DNA from: an uncultured Pelagibacteraceae bacterium
GTDB lineage: Bacteria; Pseudomonadota; Alphaproteobacteria; Pelagibacterales; Pelagibacteraceae
Reading direction: 5' to 3'
Length of the DNA: 64,000 nt
Assembly (NCBI GenBank): GCA_902588585.1
Contig: CACIPQ010000001.1
Coordinates: forward strand, 159,710-223,709
The notes beneath the pieces are model-generated. The model was given only the letters and a program-made list of their open reading frames with translations. It ran no database searches and was not told where the DNA came from. The position numbers and the translations under genes were made by a program. Positions 30,144 to 41,371 of this stretch are shown here, piece after piece (within the stretch, counting starts at the first letter, position 1; each line of letters begins with the position of its first letter).

Positions 30144-30359
30144 TTACTTGTAAAAGCCAAGGATGATTATAGCTGCTACTAAACCAACTATTCCAGCATC
30201 ACCTAAAGCTTGTACTAATCCAACGATATTATCTGCAATTCCGCTAACGAATGGAACGTTTCCACCAAGTAGCGAAACTACGATTCCTAACCCAAGTAAA
30301 GATATAACTACTCGAGTTAAAGAAGTGATAGTCGATGATAGTCCTGCTAACATTTTCAT
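30144..30359 (-). CDS. small two-helix membrane protein, paralog of the adjacent gene
   Basis: 71 aa; SD-like GAGGGAAG upstream; VVISLLGLGIVVSLLGGN-VPFVSGIADNIVGLVQALGDAGIVGLVAAIIILGFYK. Confidence 0.75.
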   Translation of the reverse strand: MKMLAGLSSTITSLTRVVISLLGLGIVVSLLGGNVPFVSGIADNIVGLVQALGDAGIVGLVAAIIILGFYK

Positions 30360-30528
30360 AACTTCCCTCTTTTTTTGTTAAACAAAAAACAAAACGAACT
30401 GATTCGTTTTGTACTGACTTACTTTACCACCTATTGAGTCTGGCCTCTATTAAATTGAACGGGCTCTATAAGTGAGTCTAATCAAGCTTTTTGTGACCCA
30501 GATTGGGGATAAATGATTCGTTAATTTT
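30360..30528 (-). promoter_or_regulatory. long 5' leader with terminator-like hairpin (candidate attenuator or small RNA)
   Basis: ~169 nt non-coding; perfect 10-bp hairpin ACAAAACGAA-TCAG-TTCGTTTTGT followed by a T-run, about 24 nt before the ATG; shares a motif with the leader of the paralogous gene. Confidence 0.5.
30384..30412 (-). terminator. intrinsic-terminator-like hairpin upstream of a small membrane protein gene
   Basis: 10-bp inverted repeat 30389-30398/30403-30412, 4-nt loop, U-run on minus strand. Confidence 0.6.
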
Positions 30529-31650
30529 CTACTTTTCAGCTTTAAGAACTATGTTTGAAACTTTCCAAGACTTTAAATATGTATCTACTAAAATTTCTAC
30601 TCTTTTAAAACCGGCTTTTTTCAGTAAAAATTTTAAAGAATTTGAGGAATGCCTAACAAATCCATCTGAATCATCTATTTTTGCATTAAGATATTTGTCA
30701 TTTTTAATACCTTGGGTTTCTATTATTAATGTTTCGTTAGTTACTTGAAATAAATTTTCAATGGCCTTATAGGGGTTTTTAAGATGATATAAAACTCCAA
30801 AACAAAAAACAAAATCAAAATTTTCATCTCCTAAATTGTAAACATTTTTGTATTCAAATTTGAGTTTTGAACTACCGGTTAATCCATATTCTTTTGTCAA
30901 AAAGTTTTGTGTTTCTTCTATATCTTTTCTCCTTCTAGGCGTGACTCCTTTCCCTCTTAGACGATTTGGAAAGAAATCATATTCTTTATCTTCATAAATG
31001 TTCAAACCTTTTGCAAATTTAGCATTTTTTTTAATAGCATTAAAAACTCCATAGCCTTCTTCAGATCCTATATCTAAAAAAGTTTTATTTTTTAAATCAG
31101 GAATAAAATTTAGTCTAAATGTTATATCGCCTTGATCGCCGATTGACTTACCACCCGAAGGTAATTTAAATGAACCATTGAAATTAAAAGATCTATGATT
31201 GGTTCCGATGTTTGTAATATGATTTTCTCGATCTTTAAGAATATAAAAAATATTTTGTGGATAATTATTAATTTCGTAATTCTTACTATAATTTTCCAAA
31301 AATTTACTACTTACTATTTCGGTATTAAAAGGACAATCTCCGTCATAAATTAATTCATATTTTTTTGTTTTTGCTAATTTTATAATTTTTTCAAGCTTTT
31401 CGTTAGAGTATTTTTTTATTAATCTTTTATCAAAAACTAAAAAAAAATTAGAATCTTTTTTAAATTTCAAAAAGTTTTTTTTCGTAAAGCTATAATATTT
31501 TTTTTTCAAAATATTATCGTCTAAATCATCAATATCAAAAAAGAAAAAAATTTTTTTATTGTCAAATCTGAAGTATAGATTTTTAAGTAGTTTATAAATA
31601 TGACTATCGTCAGATAAAAAAAACTGAATATACTTTTTGATATTATCAAT
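30529..31650 (-). CDS. class I SAM-dependent methyltransferase
   Basis: FLDIGSEEGYGVFNAIKK motif I; FDFVFCFGVLYHLKNPYKAIENL; start possibly 31683 or 31650. Confidence 0.8.
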   Translation of the reverse strand: MDNIKKYIQFFLSDDSHIYKLLKNLYFRFDNKKIFFFFDIDDLDDNILKKKYYSFTKKNFLKFKKDSNFFLVFDKRLIKKYSNEKLEKIIKLAKTKKYELIYDGDCPFNTEIVSSKFLENYSKNYEINNYPQNIFYILKDRENHITNIGTNHRSFNFNGSFKLPSGGKSIGDQGDITFRLNFIPDLKNKTFLDIGSEEGYGVFNAIKKNAKFAKGLNIYEDKEYDFFPNRLRGKGVTPRRRKDIEETQNFLTKEYGLTGSSKLKFEYKNVYNLGDENFDFVFCFGVLYHLKNPYKAIENLFQVTNETLIIETQGIKNDKYLNAKIDDSDGFVRHSSNSLKFLLKKAGFKRVEILVDTYLKSWKVSNIVLKAEK

Positions 31651-31703
31651 CATAATCATCGTTAAATGTATAAGATAAAACAATTACTTTAAGAAGTAAA
31701 TTG

Positions 31704-31791
31704 TGGCGGAGAGAGTGGGATTCGAACCCACGATACCCGAAGGTATACACACTTTCCAAGCGTGCGCTTTAAACCGCTCAGCCATCTCTCC
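31704..31791 (-). tRNA. tRNA-Ser(GGA)
   Basis: GGAGAGATGGCTGAGCGGTTTAAAGCGCACGCTTGGAAAGTGTG...GGGTTCGAATCCCACTCTCTCCGCCA: cloverleaf with long variable arm and encoded CCA. Confidence 0.96.
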
Positions 31792-33600
31792 TTAGGTCTC
31801 CTTGTTAATTTTTAATACACCTATAAAGGCTTCCTGAGGTATTTCAACTTTTCCAAATTGTTTTGCTCGAGCTTTTCCTTTTTTCTGTTTTTCTAATAAT
31901 TTTCTTTTACGATCTCGCGCCCCTCCTCCATGTATTTTTGTTAAAACATCCTTCTTAAAACCTTTGATACTTTCTCTTGCAATAATTTTTCCACCAATAG
32001 CTGCTTGGATAGGAATCATAAAATTGTGCCTTGGTATTAAATCTTTTAATTTTTCGCAGACTAATCTTCCTTGATTTTGTGCAAATTCTTTATGAATAAT
32101 CATTGATAATGCATCTACCGGTTCGTTATTAACTAAAATACCAAGTTTAACCAAATTACCTTCTTTATAGCCAGTAATCTCATAATCAAAACTAGCATAA
32201 CCACTCGTAATAGATTTTAGTCTGTCATAAAAATCAAAAACAACTTCGTTAAGAGGTAGCTCGTAAACTAAAACGGCTCTATTTCCTGAATAAGATAAGT
32301 CTTTCTGAATACCTCTTTTATCTTGGCATATTTTAATTATGGATCCCAAATATTCATCAGGTGTAATAATCGTTGCTTTAATCCATGGCTCTTCAATAAA
32401 TTTAATTTGTGAAGGATCAGGCATGGTAGTGGGGTTTTGAAGATCTACTGTCTCATCGTTAATTTTATTAACTTTATAAACAACCCCCGGAGTTGTGGTT
32501 ATTAAATTAATATCAAATTCTCTCTCTAACCTTTGAGTTATGATCTCCAAATGAAGTAAACCTAAAAATCCACATCTAAAACCGAGACCTAAAGCACTAG
32601 AAGACTCGGGCTCATAAGAAAAACTAGAGTCATTTAGTTTTAATTTTCCTAATCCATCTTTTAACCTCTGATACTCTGAGCTATCCACTGGAAACAAACC
32701 ACAAAATACTACTGGTTTACTAGGTTTAAAGCCTGGTAACGGTTTATCTAAAGGATCCTTTGAATCGCAAATTGTATCTCCTACTTTGGTTTCCGATAAA
32801 CTTTTTATTCCTGTAATTATGAATCCAATTTCCCCTGAATTAAGTTCTTCTACATCTTTTGGTTTTGGAGTAAAAACTCCAACTTTTTCTATTTCATAAT
32901 CTTGATTTGTGGACATTAATTTTACTTTCATTCCTTTTTTTATTTTTCCATCTAATACTCTGACAAGAATGACTACACCCAAATAACTATCGTACCAACT
33001 ATCTACAAGTAAGGATTTTAACTTCGATGACTGATCTCCTTTTGGAGAAGGCATATCTTTTACGATAGATTCTAAAATCTCTTCTATACCTTCGCCCGTT
33101 TTACCAGAGCAGGAAATAGCTTTTGAAGTTTCTATTCCAATAACATCTTCAATTTGTTTTTTTACTTTATCTACATCCGAAGCGGGAAGATCTATTTTGT
33201 TTAAAACTGGAATAATGTGATGATTAATATCAAGTGCCTGATATACATTTGCCAAAGTTTGAGCTTCAACACCTTGTGAACTGTCAACAATTAATACCGA
33301 ACCTTCGCAGGCAAGTAAAGAACGGCTAACTTCGTAACTAAAATCTACATGCCCAGGAGTATCGATGATGTTTAAAATATATTCTTTTCCATCTTTTGAT
33401 TTATAATTAAGTTTTACTGTCTGGGCTTTAATAGTAATTCCTCTTTCTCTTTCTATGTCCATAGAGTCTAGAACTTGCTCTTTCATTTCTCTTTTTGAAA
33501 GACCTCCGCAAATTTGAATCATTCTGTCAGCGATTGTTGACTTTCCATGGTCGATATGTGCGATAATCGCAAAATTTCTTACTTTATTGATATCTGACAT
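31792..33600 (-). CDS. lepA: elongation factor 4
   Basis: [40 protein letters not shown]-terminal [27 protein letters not shown]. Confidence 0.98.
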   Translation of the reverse strand: MSDINKVRNFAIIAHIDHGKSTIADRMIQICGGLSKREMKEQVLDSMDIERERGITIKAQTVKLNYKSKDGKEYILNIIDTPGHVDFSYEVSRSLLACEGSVLIVDSSQGVEAQTLANVYQALDINHHIIPVLNKIDLPASDVDKVKKQIEDVIGIETSKAISCSGKTGEGIEEILESIVKDMPSPKGDQSSKLKSLLVDSWYDSYLGVVILVRVLDGKIKKGMKVKLMSTNQDYEIEKVGVFTPKPKDVEELNSGEIGFIITGIKSLSETKVGDTICDSKDPLDKPLPGFKPSKPVVFCGLFPVDSSEYQRLKDGLGKLKLNDSSFSYEPESSSALGLGFRCGFLGLLHLEIITQRLEREFDINLITTTPGVVYKVNKINDETVDLQNPTTMPDPSQIKFIEEPWIKATIITPDEYLGSIIKICQDKRGIQKDLSYSGNRAVLVYELPLNEVVFDFYDRLKSITSGYASFDYEITGYKEGNLVKLGILVNNEPVDALSMIIHKEFAQNQGRLVCEKLKDLIPRHNFMIPIQAAIGGKIIARESIKGFKKDVLTKIHGGGARDRKRKLLEKQKKGKARAKQFGKVEIPQEAFIGVLKINKET

Positions 33601-36002
33601 TAGGATCTTATTGTTCCGCCAGTCTTGGCTTTAACAACATTTATTATTTTTTGACTTACTTGGTCTAAATCTTTTTGGGAAAGTGTTTTATCCATTGATT
33701 GGATTGTTACATTAATAGCAACAGACTTTTTTCCTTCCGGCATATTTCCACCCTCAAAAACATCAAATATTAAAACTTTTTTAATTATATCTTTATCAAC
33801 CTCACTTATCAGTTTTTCAATATCTCCTGCTTTATAATTTTTATCTATTACAAAGGCAAAATCTCTTTCAGACTTTTGAAACTCTGATACAAAATAATTC
33901 TTTTTATAAAATCTATGTTTTTTTTTAAATTCTGGTATGTTTTTTAAAAAAATTTCAAATCCACAAACATTTTTTTCTTTTAAGTCTAAGGTGGATACTA
34001 TAGCGGGATGAATTTCACCAAAAAGAGCTAATATAGTTCCATTTTCCGACTTTAAATTAACAGAACCAGATCTTCCTGGATTATAATAGTTTTGAGTCTT
34101 GTTACTAATGTGTAAATCATTTTCTTCAATACCAAGCTCTAACAATGTTTTCATTGCATCTGCTTTAACATCAAAAACATCTATATTTCTTGTTTGAGCG
34201 TCCCAACTTTTTCTATTTGCAACACCAGACTTTAAACCTCCTAAAACAATTTCTTGTTCACCAGGTTTGTTTCCAAAAAAAATTGGTCCGATTTCAAATA
34301 ACGAAATATCTGGATAGCCTCTGTCTTGGTTTTTTTTTAAATAAATAATTAAATTTGAAAATATTGATCTTCTCAAAACATTAAGATCGTTTGAGATAGG
34401 ATTGGCAATTTCTATTTCTTTTTTTCCTTGTGCAAATTGCTTATCAATACGGGAATCCGTGAATGACCAGGTTACTGCTTCCAAGTATCCTTTGTTTGCA
34501 ACAGCTCTTTGGGACAAATGAAATAATTTTTGTTTAAAGCTGAGAGTTTCTTTAGTTCTGATTTTTTCAGGACGAACCAGTGAAATTTTATCAAAACCCT
34601 TTATCCTTATAAGTTCTTCTATAAGATCTATATCTTCTTTAATATCAGGTCTCCAGCTAGGTGGTATAACCTTAATTTTTTTGCCACTAATTTTTAATGA
34701 GCATCCAAGAGAAATTAAAATCTTTTTAATTTCTCCAATTGTTATTGAAAATCCAATAACTTTTAAAAACTTTTCTAGCTCCAAATCAATCGTTGGTCTT
34801 TCATCCTTTATTTTACCCACGATTGAAAACTTGCTGGCCTCACCACCACATATGTCTAATATCATGCACATTCCAAGTTCTAAACCTAACCTTATAGAAC
34901 CTGGGTCAATACCTCTTTCGAATCTATATTTTGCATCTGTATCAATATCTAAACTTTTAGAAGTTTTTCTAATTGAAGAGGGAAAAAAATAAGCAGACTC
35001 CAATAAAATATTTGTGGTAGAAAGTTCTGTCCCAGATCTAGTTCCTCCAATAATTCCTCCTAGACCCAAGACTCCTGATTTATCACTTATTGTACACATA
35101 TTATTTTTAAGTTTGTATGTCTTATTGTCTAAAGCCTCAAAAGACTCACCTATTTTTGAATTTCTAACAATAATTTCCTGATCAATTTTATCAGCATCAT
35201 AAGCGTGCAAAGGTCTATTTAAATCATACATTACATAATTAGTAGCATCCACAATTGCCGAAATAGGTTTCAGCCCCAAAGATATAATTCTTTTTTTTAA
35301 CCAGTCTGGACTTTCTTTATTTTGAACATTTTTAATATATACACTTCCAAAAATGCCACAACCTTGGTGCTTTTCTTTTTTTATTGAAACTTTAATTGGG
35401 TTTTTAAATTTTTGATTTATTTTAATTGAAGGTTGTTTTTTTAACTTGCCCAAGCCAGAAGATGATAAATCTCTGGCAATACCTCTAACACCTAAACAAT
35501 CGGGTCTATTTGGTGTGATTGATATATCAATAGACTTTTCGCCTTTGCTTTTAAAATAATTTTTTCCAATATGCTTTTCGCTGTTCTTTAGCTCAATTAT
35601 TCCGTCACTTTCATTTGAAATATTAAGTTCGCTTTCGGAGCAAAGCATGCCGTGCGACTCTACACCTCTTATCTTTACTACCTTTAATTTCATTTTAGTT
35701 TTTGGAATTACCGAACCTGGAGGAGCATATATGGTTACCAATCCATCTCTTGCGTTAGCAGCTCCACATACAACTTTAATTATTTTATTGTCTCCAAGAC
35801 TAACATCACAAAGTTTTAGCTTGTCTGCGTTAGGGTGTTTTTCTGCCTTTATAACTTTTGCAACTTTAAAATCAGACAGTTCCCCTTGACTCTCTTTAAC
35901 TCCTTCAACCTCAAGGCCTATTCCCGTAAGTTTATCAATTATTTTTGATAAATTTGCACTGGTAGTTAGATGATTTTTTAACCAAGACAAAGTTATTATC
36001 AT
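33600..36002 (-). CDS. pheT: phenylalanyl-tRNA synthetase beta subunit
   Basis: LSWLKNHL, tRNA-binding EMAP domain, [18 protein letters not shown]. Confidence 0.97.
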   Translation of the reverse strand: MIITLSWLKNHLTTSANLSKIIDKLTGIGLEVEGVKESQGELSDFKVAKVIKAEKHPNADKLKLCDVSLGDNKIIKVVCGAANARDGLVTIYAPPGSVIPKTKMKLKVVKIRGVESHGMLCSESELNISNESDGIIELKNSEKHIGKNYFKSKGEKSIDISITPNRPDCLGVRGIARDLSSSGLGKLKKQPSIKINQKFKNPIKVSIKKEKHQGCGIFGSVYIKNVQNKESPDWLKKRIISLGLKPISAIVDATNYVMYDLNRPLHAYDADKIDQEIIVRNSKIGESFEALDNKTYKLKNNMCTISDKSGVLGLGGIIGGTRSGTELSTTNILLESAYFFPSSIRKTSKSLDIDTDAKYRFERGIDPGSIRLGLELGMCMILDICGGEASKFSIVGKIKDERPTIDLELEKFLKVIGFSITIGEIKKILISLGCSLKISGKKIKVIPPSWRPDIKEDIDLIEELIRIKGFDKISLVRPEKIRTKETLSFKQKLFHLSQRAVANKGYLEAVTWSFTDSRIDKQFAQGKKEIEIANPISNDLNVLRRSIFSNLIIYLKKNQDRGYPDISLFEIGPIFFGNKPGEQEIVLGGLKSGVANRKSWDAQTRNIDVFDVKADAMKTLLELGIEENDLHISNKTQNYYNPGRSGSVNLKSENGTILALFGEIHPAIVSTLDLKEKNVCGFEIFLKNIPEFKKKHRFYKKNYFVSEFQKSERDFAFVIDKNYKAGDIEKLISEVDKDIIKKVLIFDVFEGGNMPEGKKSVAINVTIQSMDKTLSQKDLDQVSQKIINVVKAKTGGTIRS

Positions 36003-37054
36003 CTGCTTAGTCCTCTATAGTTTGTTGGAACATCTAATGGATCAAAACCAAAATAATTTAGCCACCTGTAGTCAGCCTCAAAGAAAGATCTAAGATCATT
36101 TATTCCATACTTTAACATTGCAAGTCGATCTATTCCCATTCCAAATGCAAAACCTTGAAATTTTTTTGGATCAACTTTAGCATTTTTTAAAACATTTGGA
36201 TGAACCATTCCACAACCTAATATCTCAAGCCATTTGTCTCCCTCGCCAACAATAATTCTTCCATTTTCCAATCTATAACCGATATCAACTTCAGCTGAAG
36301 GTTCTGTAAATGGAAAATGACTTGGTCTAAATCTCATTTTAAGTTTTTTAACTTCAAAAAATTCTTTAACAAAATAATCTAAACATCCTTTTAAATGACC
36401 CATAGTTATATCTTTATCAATATGCAATCCTTCAAGTTGATGGAACATGGGTGCGTGGGTTTGATCACTATCACAACGATAAGTTCTTCCTGGAACAATA
36501 ATTTTGAAAGGTGGCTTGCCACTTAACATTGTTCTAATTTGAACTGGTGACGTATGGGTTCTTAATAAAATTTTTTTGTTATCGTCCAAATAGAAAGTAT
36601 CATGCATATCTCTAGCTGGATGATCCTCTGGAGTATTTAAAGCTGTAAAATTATTATATTCAGTTTCTACATCCGGACCTTCTGCAACTGAAAAACCTAT
36701 TTCAGAAAATATAGAAGAAATTTCATCAATAACCTGTGAGACGGGATGTATTTTTCCGTTTGGTCTTTCTCGAGCCGGCAATGTCACGTCGACTTTATCT
36801 TTTTCAAGTTTTTGATTTATTTCTGATTTTTCTAATTCTCTAAACCTATTATTGATGGCTTCAGTAATTTTCTGTTTTTCATTATTTAGGGAACCTGCCC
36901 TTCTTTTTCTCTCGTCCTCAGTTAGGGAACCAAGTTTTTTGAATTCTTGATTGATCTGACTATTTTTTCCTAAAAACTGAGTTTTTAAACTTTGCAGTTC
37001 TAACTTGTTTTTGGCTTGGGATACTTTTTGAATTAATTCTCGTAAATCTACCAT
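35999..37054 (-). CDS. pheS: phenylalanyl-tRNA synthetase alpha subunit
   Basis: [55 protein letters not shown]. Confidence 0.98.
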   Translation of the reverse strand: MVDLRELIQKVSQAKNKLELQSLKTQFLGKNSQINQEFKKLGSLTEDERKRRAGSLNNEKQKITEAINNRFRELEKSEINQKLEKDKVDVTLPARERPNGKIHPVSQVIDEISSIFSEIGFSVAEGPDVETEYNNFTALNTPEDHPARDMHDTFYLDDNKKILLRTHTSPVQIRTMLSGKPPFKIIVPGRTYRCDSDQTHAPMFHQLEGLHIDKDITMGHLKGCLDYFVKEFFEVKKLKMRFRPSHFPFTEPSAEVDIGYRLENGRIIVGEGDKWLEILGCGMVHPNVLKNAKVDPKKFQGFAFGMGIDRLAMLKYGINDLRSFFEADYRWLNYFGFDPLDVPTNYRGLSR

Positions 37055-37095
37055 TAGTTAGTTTTTACTCTAACTTTGTAAAAGAAAAAACAAGT

Positions 37096-37452
37096 TTATT
37101 TTATTGATAACTGAACTTTTTTAACAAGTGATTTAAAAGCTTCTGGATTATTATACGCTAAATCAGCTAAAACTTTTCTGTCTAATTTAATTTTCGATTT
37201 ATTTAGACCATTTATAAATCTAGAATAAGTTAAGCCTTCTGCTCTAACGCCTGCATTGATTCTCTGTATCCAAAGTGATCTGAACTCTCTTTTTTTTGCT
37301 CGTCTATCTCTATAGGCATACTGCAATGCTTTTTCCATTGCTTGGCGAGCTATACGAATTGTATTTTTTCTTCTGCCCCATTGACCTTTGACAGCCTTAA
37401 AAACTTTTTTATGCCTTGCTCTGCTAGTAACTCCTCTTTTCGTTCTAGACAT
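37096..37452 (-). CDS. rplT: 50S ribosomal protein L20
   Basis: [54 protein letters not shown]. Confidence 0.97.
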   Translation of the reverse strand: MSRTKRGVTSRARHKKVFKAVKGQWGRRKNTIRIARQAMEKALQYAYRDRRAKKREFRSLWIQRINAGVRAEGLTYSRFINGLNKSKIKLDRKVLADLAYNNPEAFKSLVKKVQLSIK

Positions 37453-37456
37453 TTAA

Positions 37457-37663
37457 TTATCCTCGCAAACTATATGGCATATACGATTTAACAATTTTGG
37501 AGTCTTGTTTAGACATTATCGTAGTGCCTCTTTGTTTTCTTATCTGTGAATTTGTTCTTTTAATCATACCATGTCTTTTACCAGCTTGTGGCATTTTAAC
37601 TTTTCCTGACTTAGTCAGTTTAAATCTTTTTTTTGCAGAACTTTTAGTTTTTAGCTTAGGCAT
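37457..37663 (-). CDS. rpmI: 50S ribosomal protein L35
   Basis: [23 protein letters not shown]. Confidence 0.97.
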   Translation of the reverse strand: MPKLKTKSSAKKRFKLTKSGKVKMPQAGKRHGMIKRTNSQIRKQRGTTIMSKQDSKIVKSYMPYSLRG

Positions 37664-37704
37664 GGTAACGGATTTATATATATATTAATTTAAGTTTACA
37701 ATGA

Positions 37705-38244
37705 TTAATTAGGGTGAATAATCATAATCATTTGTCTTCCTTCGAATTTTGGGCTTACCTCTACTTTGCCAATATCCTTAGTGTCTTCAATTATTCTATT
37801 CATTAAATCTTTACCCAACTGCACATGCTGCATTTCTCTTCCCTTAAATCTCACGGTAAATTTTACCTTGTCTCCTTTTGTTAAGAATTTTTTAGCATTT
37901 TTTATTTTAAAATTGTAATCATGTATTTCGGTTCCAGGTCTTAATTTTAATTCTTTCAGGGTGGCAATTTTTTGATTCTTTTTGGCTTTACTAGCTTTTT
38001 TTTGCATATCATACTTATACTTTCCCATATCCATAATTTTACAAACGGGAGGATTAGCGTTTGGAGATATTTCTATTAAATCTAAACCTTCTTCTTTAGC
38101 AGCTTCAATTGCTTTTTTTATTGGCAAAGTACCTAGATTTTCTCCGCTGCTATTAATAACCTGAACATCAAGACTTTTTATTCTATGGTTTGTTCTTGGC
38201 CCCTGAAATTTAGTTCTTCTATGAAAGTAATTTGGTTTATACAC
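37705..38244 (-). CDS. infC: translation initiation factor IF-3
   Basis: EEGLDLIEISPNANPPVCKIMDMGKYKYD. Confidence 0.97.
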   Translation of the reverse strand: MYKPNYFHRRTKFQGPRTNHRIKSLDVQVINSSGENLGTLPIKKAIEAAKEEGLDLIEISPNANPPVCKIMDMGKYKYDMQKKASKAKKNQKIATLKELKLRPGTEIHDYNFKIKNAKKFLTKGDKVKFTVRFKGREMQHVQLGKDLMNRIIEDTKDIGKVEVSPKFEGRQMIMIIHPN

Positions 38245-40164
38245 TTAGTTTATTGGTAGGTTGTTTAATAATTTAATATCTTTAAGAGCTTTATCAAGTT
38301 TTTTTGTATCTTGTTTTTCTGATCCAAGTTTTCTTATAGTAACACTCTTGCCCTTAACTTCTTTACTTCCACAAATCAACAAAAGAGGAACTTTAGACAA
38401 AGAGTGTTCTCTAATTTTATAATTAATTTTCTGATTTCTTAAATCCACTTCGGATTTTATACCTTCTTTAAAGAGTTCTTTAAATATTTTTTTTGCGTAT
38501 TCATTGTGTTCCTCGGCTATGGGTAATACAACAACTTGTGAAGGTGAGAGCCAAAATGGAAGTTTGCCAGCATAATTTTCAATTAAAATTCCAATAAACC
38601 TTTCTAAAGAACCAAAAAGTGCCCTATGTAGCATAACTGGTACTTTTTTGCTTCCATCTTTGTCTACAAAAGTGGCTCCTAGTCTTCCTGGTAAATTTAA
38701 GTCAACCTGTAACGTTCCACACTGCCAATCACGTCCAATAGAATCTCGAAGTACAAAATCTATTTTTGGTCCATAAAAAGCTCCGTCACCTTTATTAATT
38801 TCATATTTTAATTTTGATTTTTTTATTGCTTTTAGTAATGCCGCTTCTGCCTTATCCCAAATTTTATCGTCTCCAACCCTTTTTGTGGGTCTGTCTGAAA
38901 ATTGAAGTAAAACATTTTTAAAACCAAGATCCTTATAAATTTCTAATATCAAACTAGTTACGCTTAGGCACTCTTCAGTGATTTGGTCTTCGGTACAAAA
39001 AATGTGCGCATCATCTTGGGTAAATGCTCTTACTCTTAATAATCCATGTAGAGCTCCTGAAGGTTCATATCTATGAACTTTGCCAAATTCAGATAATTTA
39101 AGAGGAAGGTCTCTATAGCTTTTAAGCCCTTGGTTAAAAACTTGTATACATCCAGGACAATTCATGGGCTTAATAGCAAAAGTTTTTTCATCTGGAGTTT
39201 CTGAGGTAAACATGTTTTCTCCAAATTTTTCCCAATGACCAGATTTTTCCCATAAAGCTTTATCCAAAATCTCTGGAGTATTAATTTCCTTGTAGCCCGC
39301 ATTTCTTTGTTTCAATCTCATATATTCAATAAGTCTCTGAAACAAATTCCAACCTTTTTCATGCCAAAATACTGCTCCCGGGCTTTCTTCTCTAAAATGA
39401 AATAAATCCATTTCTTTGCCTAACTTTCTATGATCTCTCTTTTCAGCTTCCTCTAATCTATGTAAATAATCATCTAATTCCTTTTTAGAACTCCAGCATG
39501 TCCCGTAAATCCTTTGTAACATTTCATTATTAGAATCACCTCTCCAATATGCACCAGAGACTTTTGTTAGTTTGAAAGCTTTTCCAATTTTGCTTGATGA
39601 TGCAAGATGAGGCCCCCTACACAAATCGTGCCATGTATCTCCGTGATGATAAACTGAAAGTTCCTCGTTTCCAGGTATGCTCTCAATGATTTCTGCTTTG
39701 TACTTTTCTCCTATCTTTTTGAAATGTTCGATAGCCTTGTTTCTTTCCCATACTTCTCGTTTGGTTTTAACATCTCTATCAATTATTTCTGACATTTTTT
39801 TTTCAATTTTTTTTAAATCATCACTTGTAAATGGTTCTTTTCTAACAAAATCATAATAAAAGCCGTTTTCAATTACTGGACCAATTGTTACTTGAGTTCC
39901 TGGAAATAATTCTTGAACTGCCATTGCCATTATGTGAGCAGCATCGTGTCTTATTACATCTAGGCCTTCTTTATCTTTATTGGTAATTATTTTAACCGAA
40001 GAGTCTTTTTGTATTGAAAAACTTAGATCTTTCAATTCACCATTCACGCTCACAATAAGCGCTTGTTTTGAGAGTGATTTACTTATCTTCTCAGCAATCT
40101 CTAAGCCGGTTACCTTGTTTTTAAAGCTTAACTTTTTTCCATCAGGTAAAGTTATATCTGGCAT
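38245..40164 (-). CDS. thrS: threonyl-tRNA synthetase
   Basis: TGS domain, RHDAAHIMAMAVQELFPGTQ, MNCPGCIQVF. Confidence 0.98.
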   Translation of the reverse strand: MPDITLPDGKKLSFKNKVTGLEIAEKISKSLSKQALIVSVNGELKDLSFSIQKDSSVKIITNKDKEGLDVIRHDAAHIMAMAVQELFPGTQVTIGPVIENGFYYDFVRKEPFTSDDLKKIEKKMSEIIDRDVKTKREVWERNKAIEHFKKIGEKYKAEIIESIPGNEELSVYHHGDTWHDLCRGPHLASSSKIGKAFKLTKVSGAYWRGDSNNEMLQRIYGTCWSSKKELDDYLHRLEEAEKRDHRKLGKEMDLFHFREESPGAVFWHEKGWNLFQRLIEYMRLKQRNAGYKEINTPEILDKALWEKSGHWEKFGENMFTSETPDEKTFAIKPMNCPGCIQVFNQGLKSYRDLPLKLSEFGKVHRYEPSGALHGLLRVRAFTQDDAHIFCTEDQITEECLSVTSLILEIYKDLGFKNVLLQFSDRPTKRVGDDKIWDKAEAALLKAIKKSKLKYEINKGDGAFYGPKIDFVLRDSIGRDWQCGTLQVDLNLPGRLGATFVDKDGSKKVPVMLHRALFGSLERFIGILIENYAGKLPFWLSPSQVVVLPIAEEHNEYAKKIFKELFKEGIKSEVDLRNQKINYKIREHSLSKVPLLLICGSKEVKGKSVTIRKLGSEKQDTKKLDKALKDIKLLNNLPIN

Positions 40165-41328
40165 TTATTTTTTTTGTTTAATTAGTTTTTGATATTCTGT
40201 GAAAGTTGATTGACACATTTTTTCTACGTCAAATTTTATCAATATGTTTTTCCTACCCTCATTTCCAATTGATTGCAACTTGTCTTTATCCATTTCAATT
40301 ATATTGTTCAGATGTTCTGCAAGGGAGTCGGGATTTCCATTTTTAAACAAAAATCCAGATTTGCCATTCATTATAGTCTCCTTTGAGCCACCTAAATCGC
40401 TAGCCAAGATGGGTTTTTCCATTGCTTGTGCTTCAACGGCAACTCGTCCAAAAGCCTCGGGTTCAATAGATGCTGAAACAACTACGTCTGCAATGTAGTA
40501 GGCAACAGGCACTTCTTCATAAAAATTTAAAAAAACAATGTTGTCTTTTAATTTAAGTTTTTCTACCATTGAAATTAACTTTTTGTAATAAACTTTACGA
40601 CCTTGATGAGAGCCTAGTACAATCGCCTTAAAGTTTGTTTTATTATATTTGGTTTTTAGTAGATTAAGAGATTCAATAAACATTTCTTGTCCTTTCCACC
40701 TTGTCAACCTTCCAGGTAAGAGAATTTTAAATATTGTAGTTTCTAATTTTAAGACTGAATTAATTTTTTCTATTTTTTCTCCTGAAATATTTGAGTTGCT
40801 ATAATATTCAGTATTAATCCCTCTGAAAATAACTAAAAGTTTTTTTTTAGGACCAAGCAAATCACTATAGTTTGAGTGAATATGGTCAAAAATAAAATTT
40901 GATCCTGCGATGGTTAGGTCGGACCTGAGCATTATAGAATTATAAAATTTTTTTATTTTACTTTTAAAATTATAAGTGCCGTGAAAAGTTGTTACAAATT
41001 TTCTTCTTGTAATTAGGTTGGCAATCCAACAAGACCAAGCAGGCGCTCTACTCCTTGCATGAATGATATCGATATTTAACAGAACAATTAAAAAAGCAAT
41101 TATAATAGCATTAACGATCATTAGAATTGGATTTTTTGAATGAACTGGTAATCTAAAAACTTTTACCTTTTCTTTCCGAATAAACTTTAATAACGGTCCA
41201 CCACTTGTAACAATATAAGACTTACAATTCTTTTCTGGTAAATAATGTGCCAGGTCATAACAGCCCGTTTCCGCTCCACCGTAACCTAGTTTTGGAATAA
41301 CTTGTAAAACTTTTATTTTAGATGACAT
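40165..41328 (-). CDS. glycosyltransferase family 4 (GT-B)
   Basis: LQVIPKLGYGGAETGCYDLA; PGRLTRWKGQEMFIESL; EAFGRVAVEAQAMEKPILASDLGGSKETI. Confidence 0.9.
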   Translation of the reverse strand: MSSKIKVLQVIPKLGYGGAETGCYDLAHYLPEKNCKSYIVTSGGPLLKFIRKEKVKVFRLPVHSKNPILMIVNAIIIAFLIVLLNIDIIHARSRAPAWSCWIANLITRRKFVTTFHGTYNFKSKIKKFYNSIMLRSDLTIAGSNFIFDHIHSNYSDLLGPKKKLLVIFRGINTEYYSNSNISGEKIEKINSVLKLETTIFKILLPGRLTRWKGQEMFIESLNLLKTKYNKTNFKAIVLGSHQGRKVYYKKLISMVEKLKLKDNIVFLNFYEEVPVAYYIADVVVSASIEPEAFGRVAVEAQAMEKPILASDLGGSKETIMNGKSGFLFKNGNPDSLAEHLNNIIEMDKDKLQSIGNEGRKNILIKFDVEKMCQSTFTEYQKLIKQKK

Positions 41329-41371
41329 ATAATAAAGATATATAATAACAGATTAGTTGGATAAACTTTAT

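Noticed and set aside
30163-30381. 72-aa plus-strand ORF antisense to the 71-aa microprotein
   Set aside because: Composition is that of a shadow frame; the minus-strand ORF has an SD and a paralog next door
29783-31791. Genomic island integrated at the tRNA-Ser 3' end
   Set aside because: No integrase and no repeated copy of the tRNA 3' end found in the adjacent region
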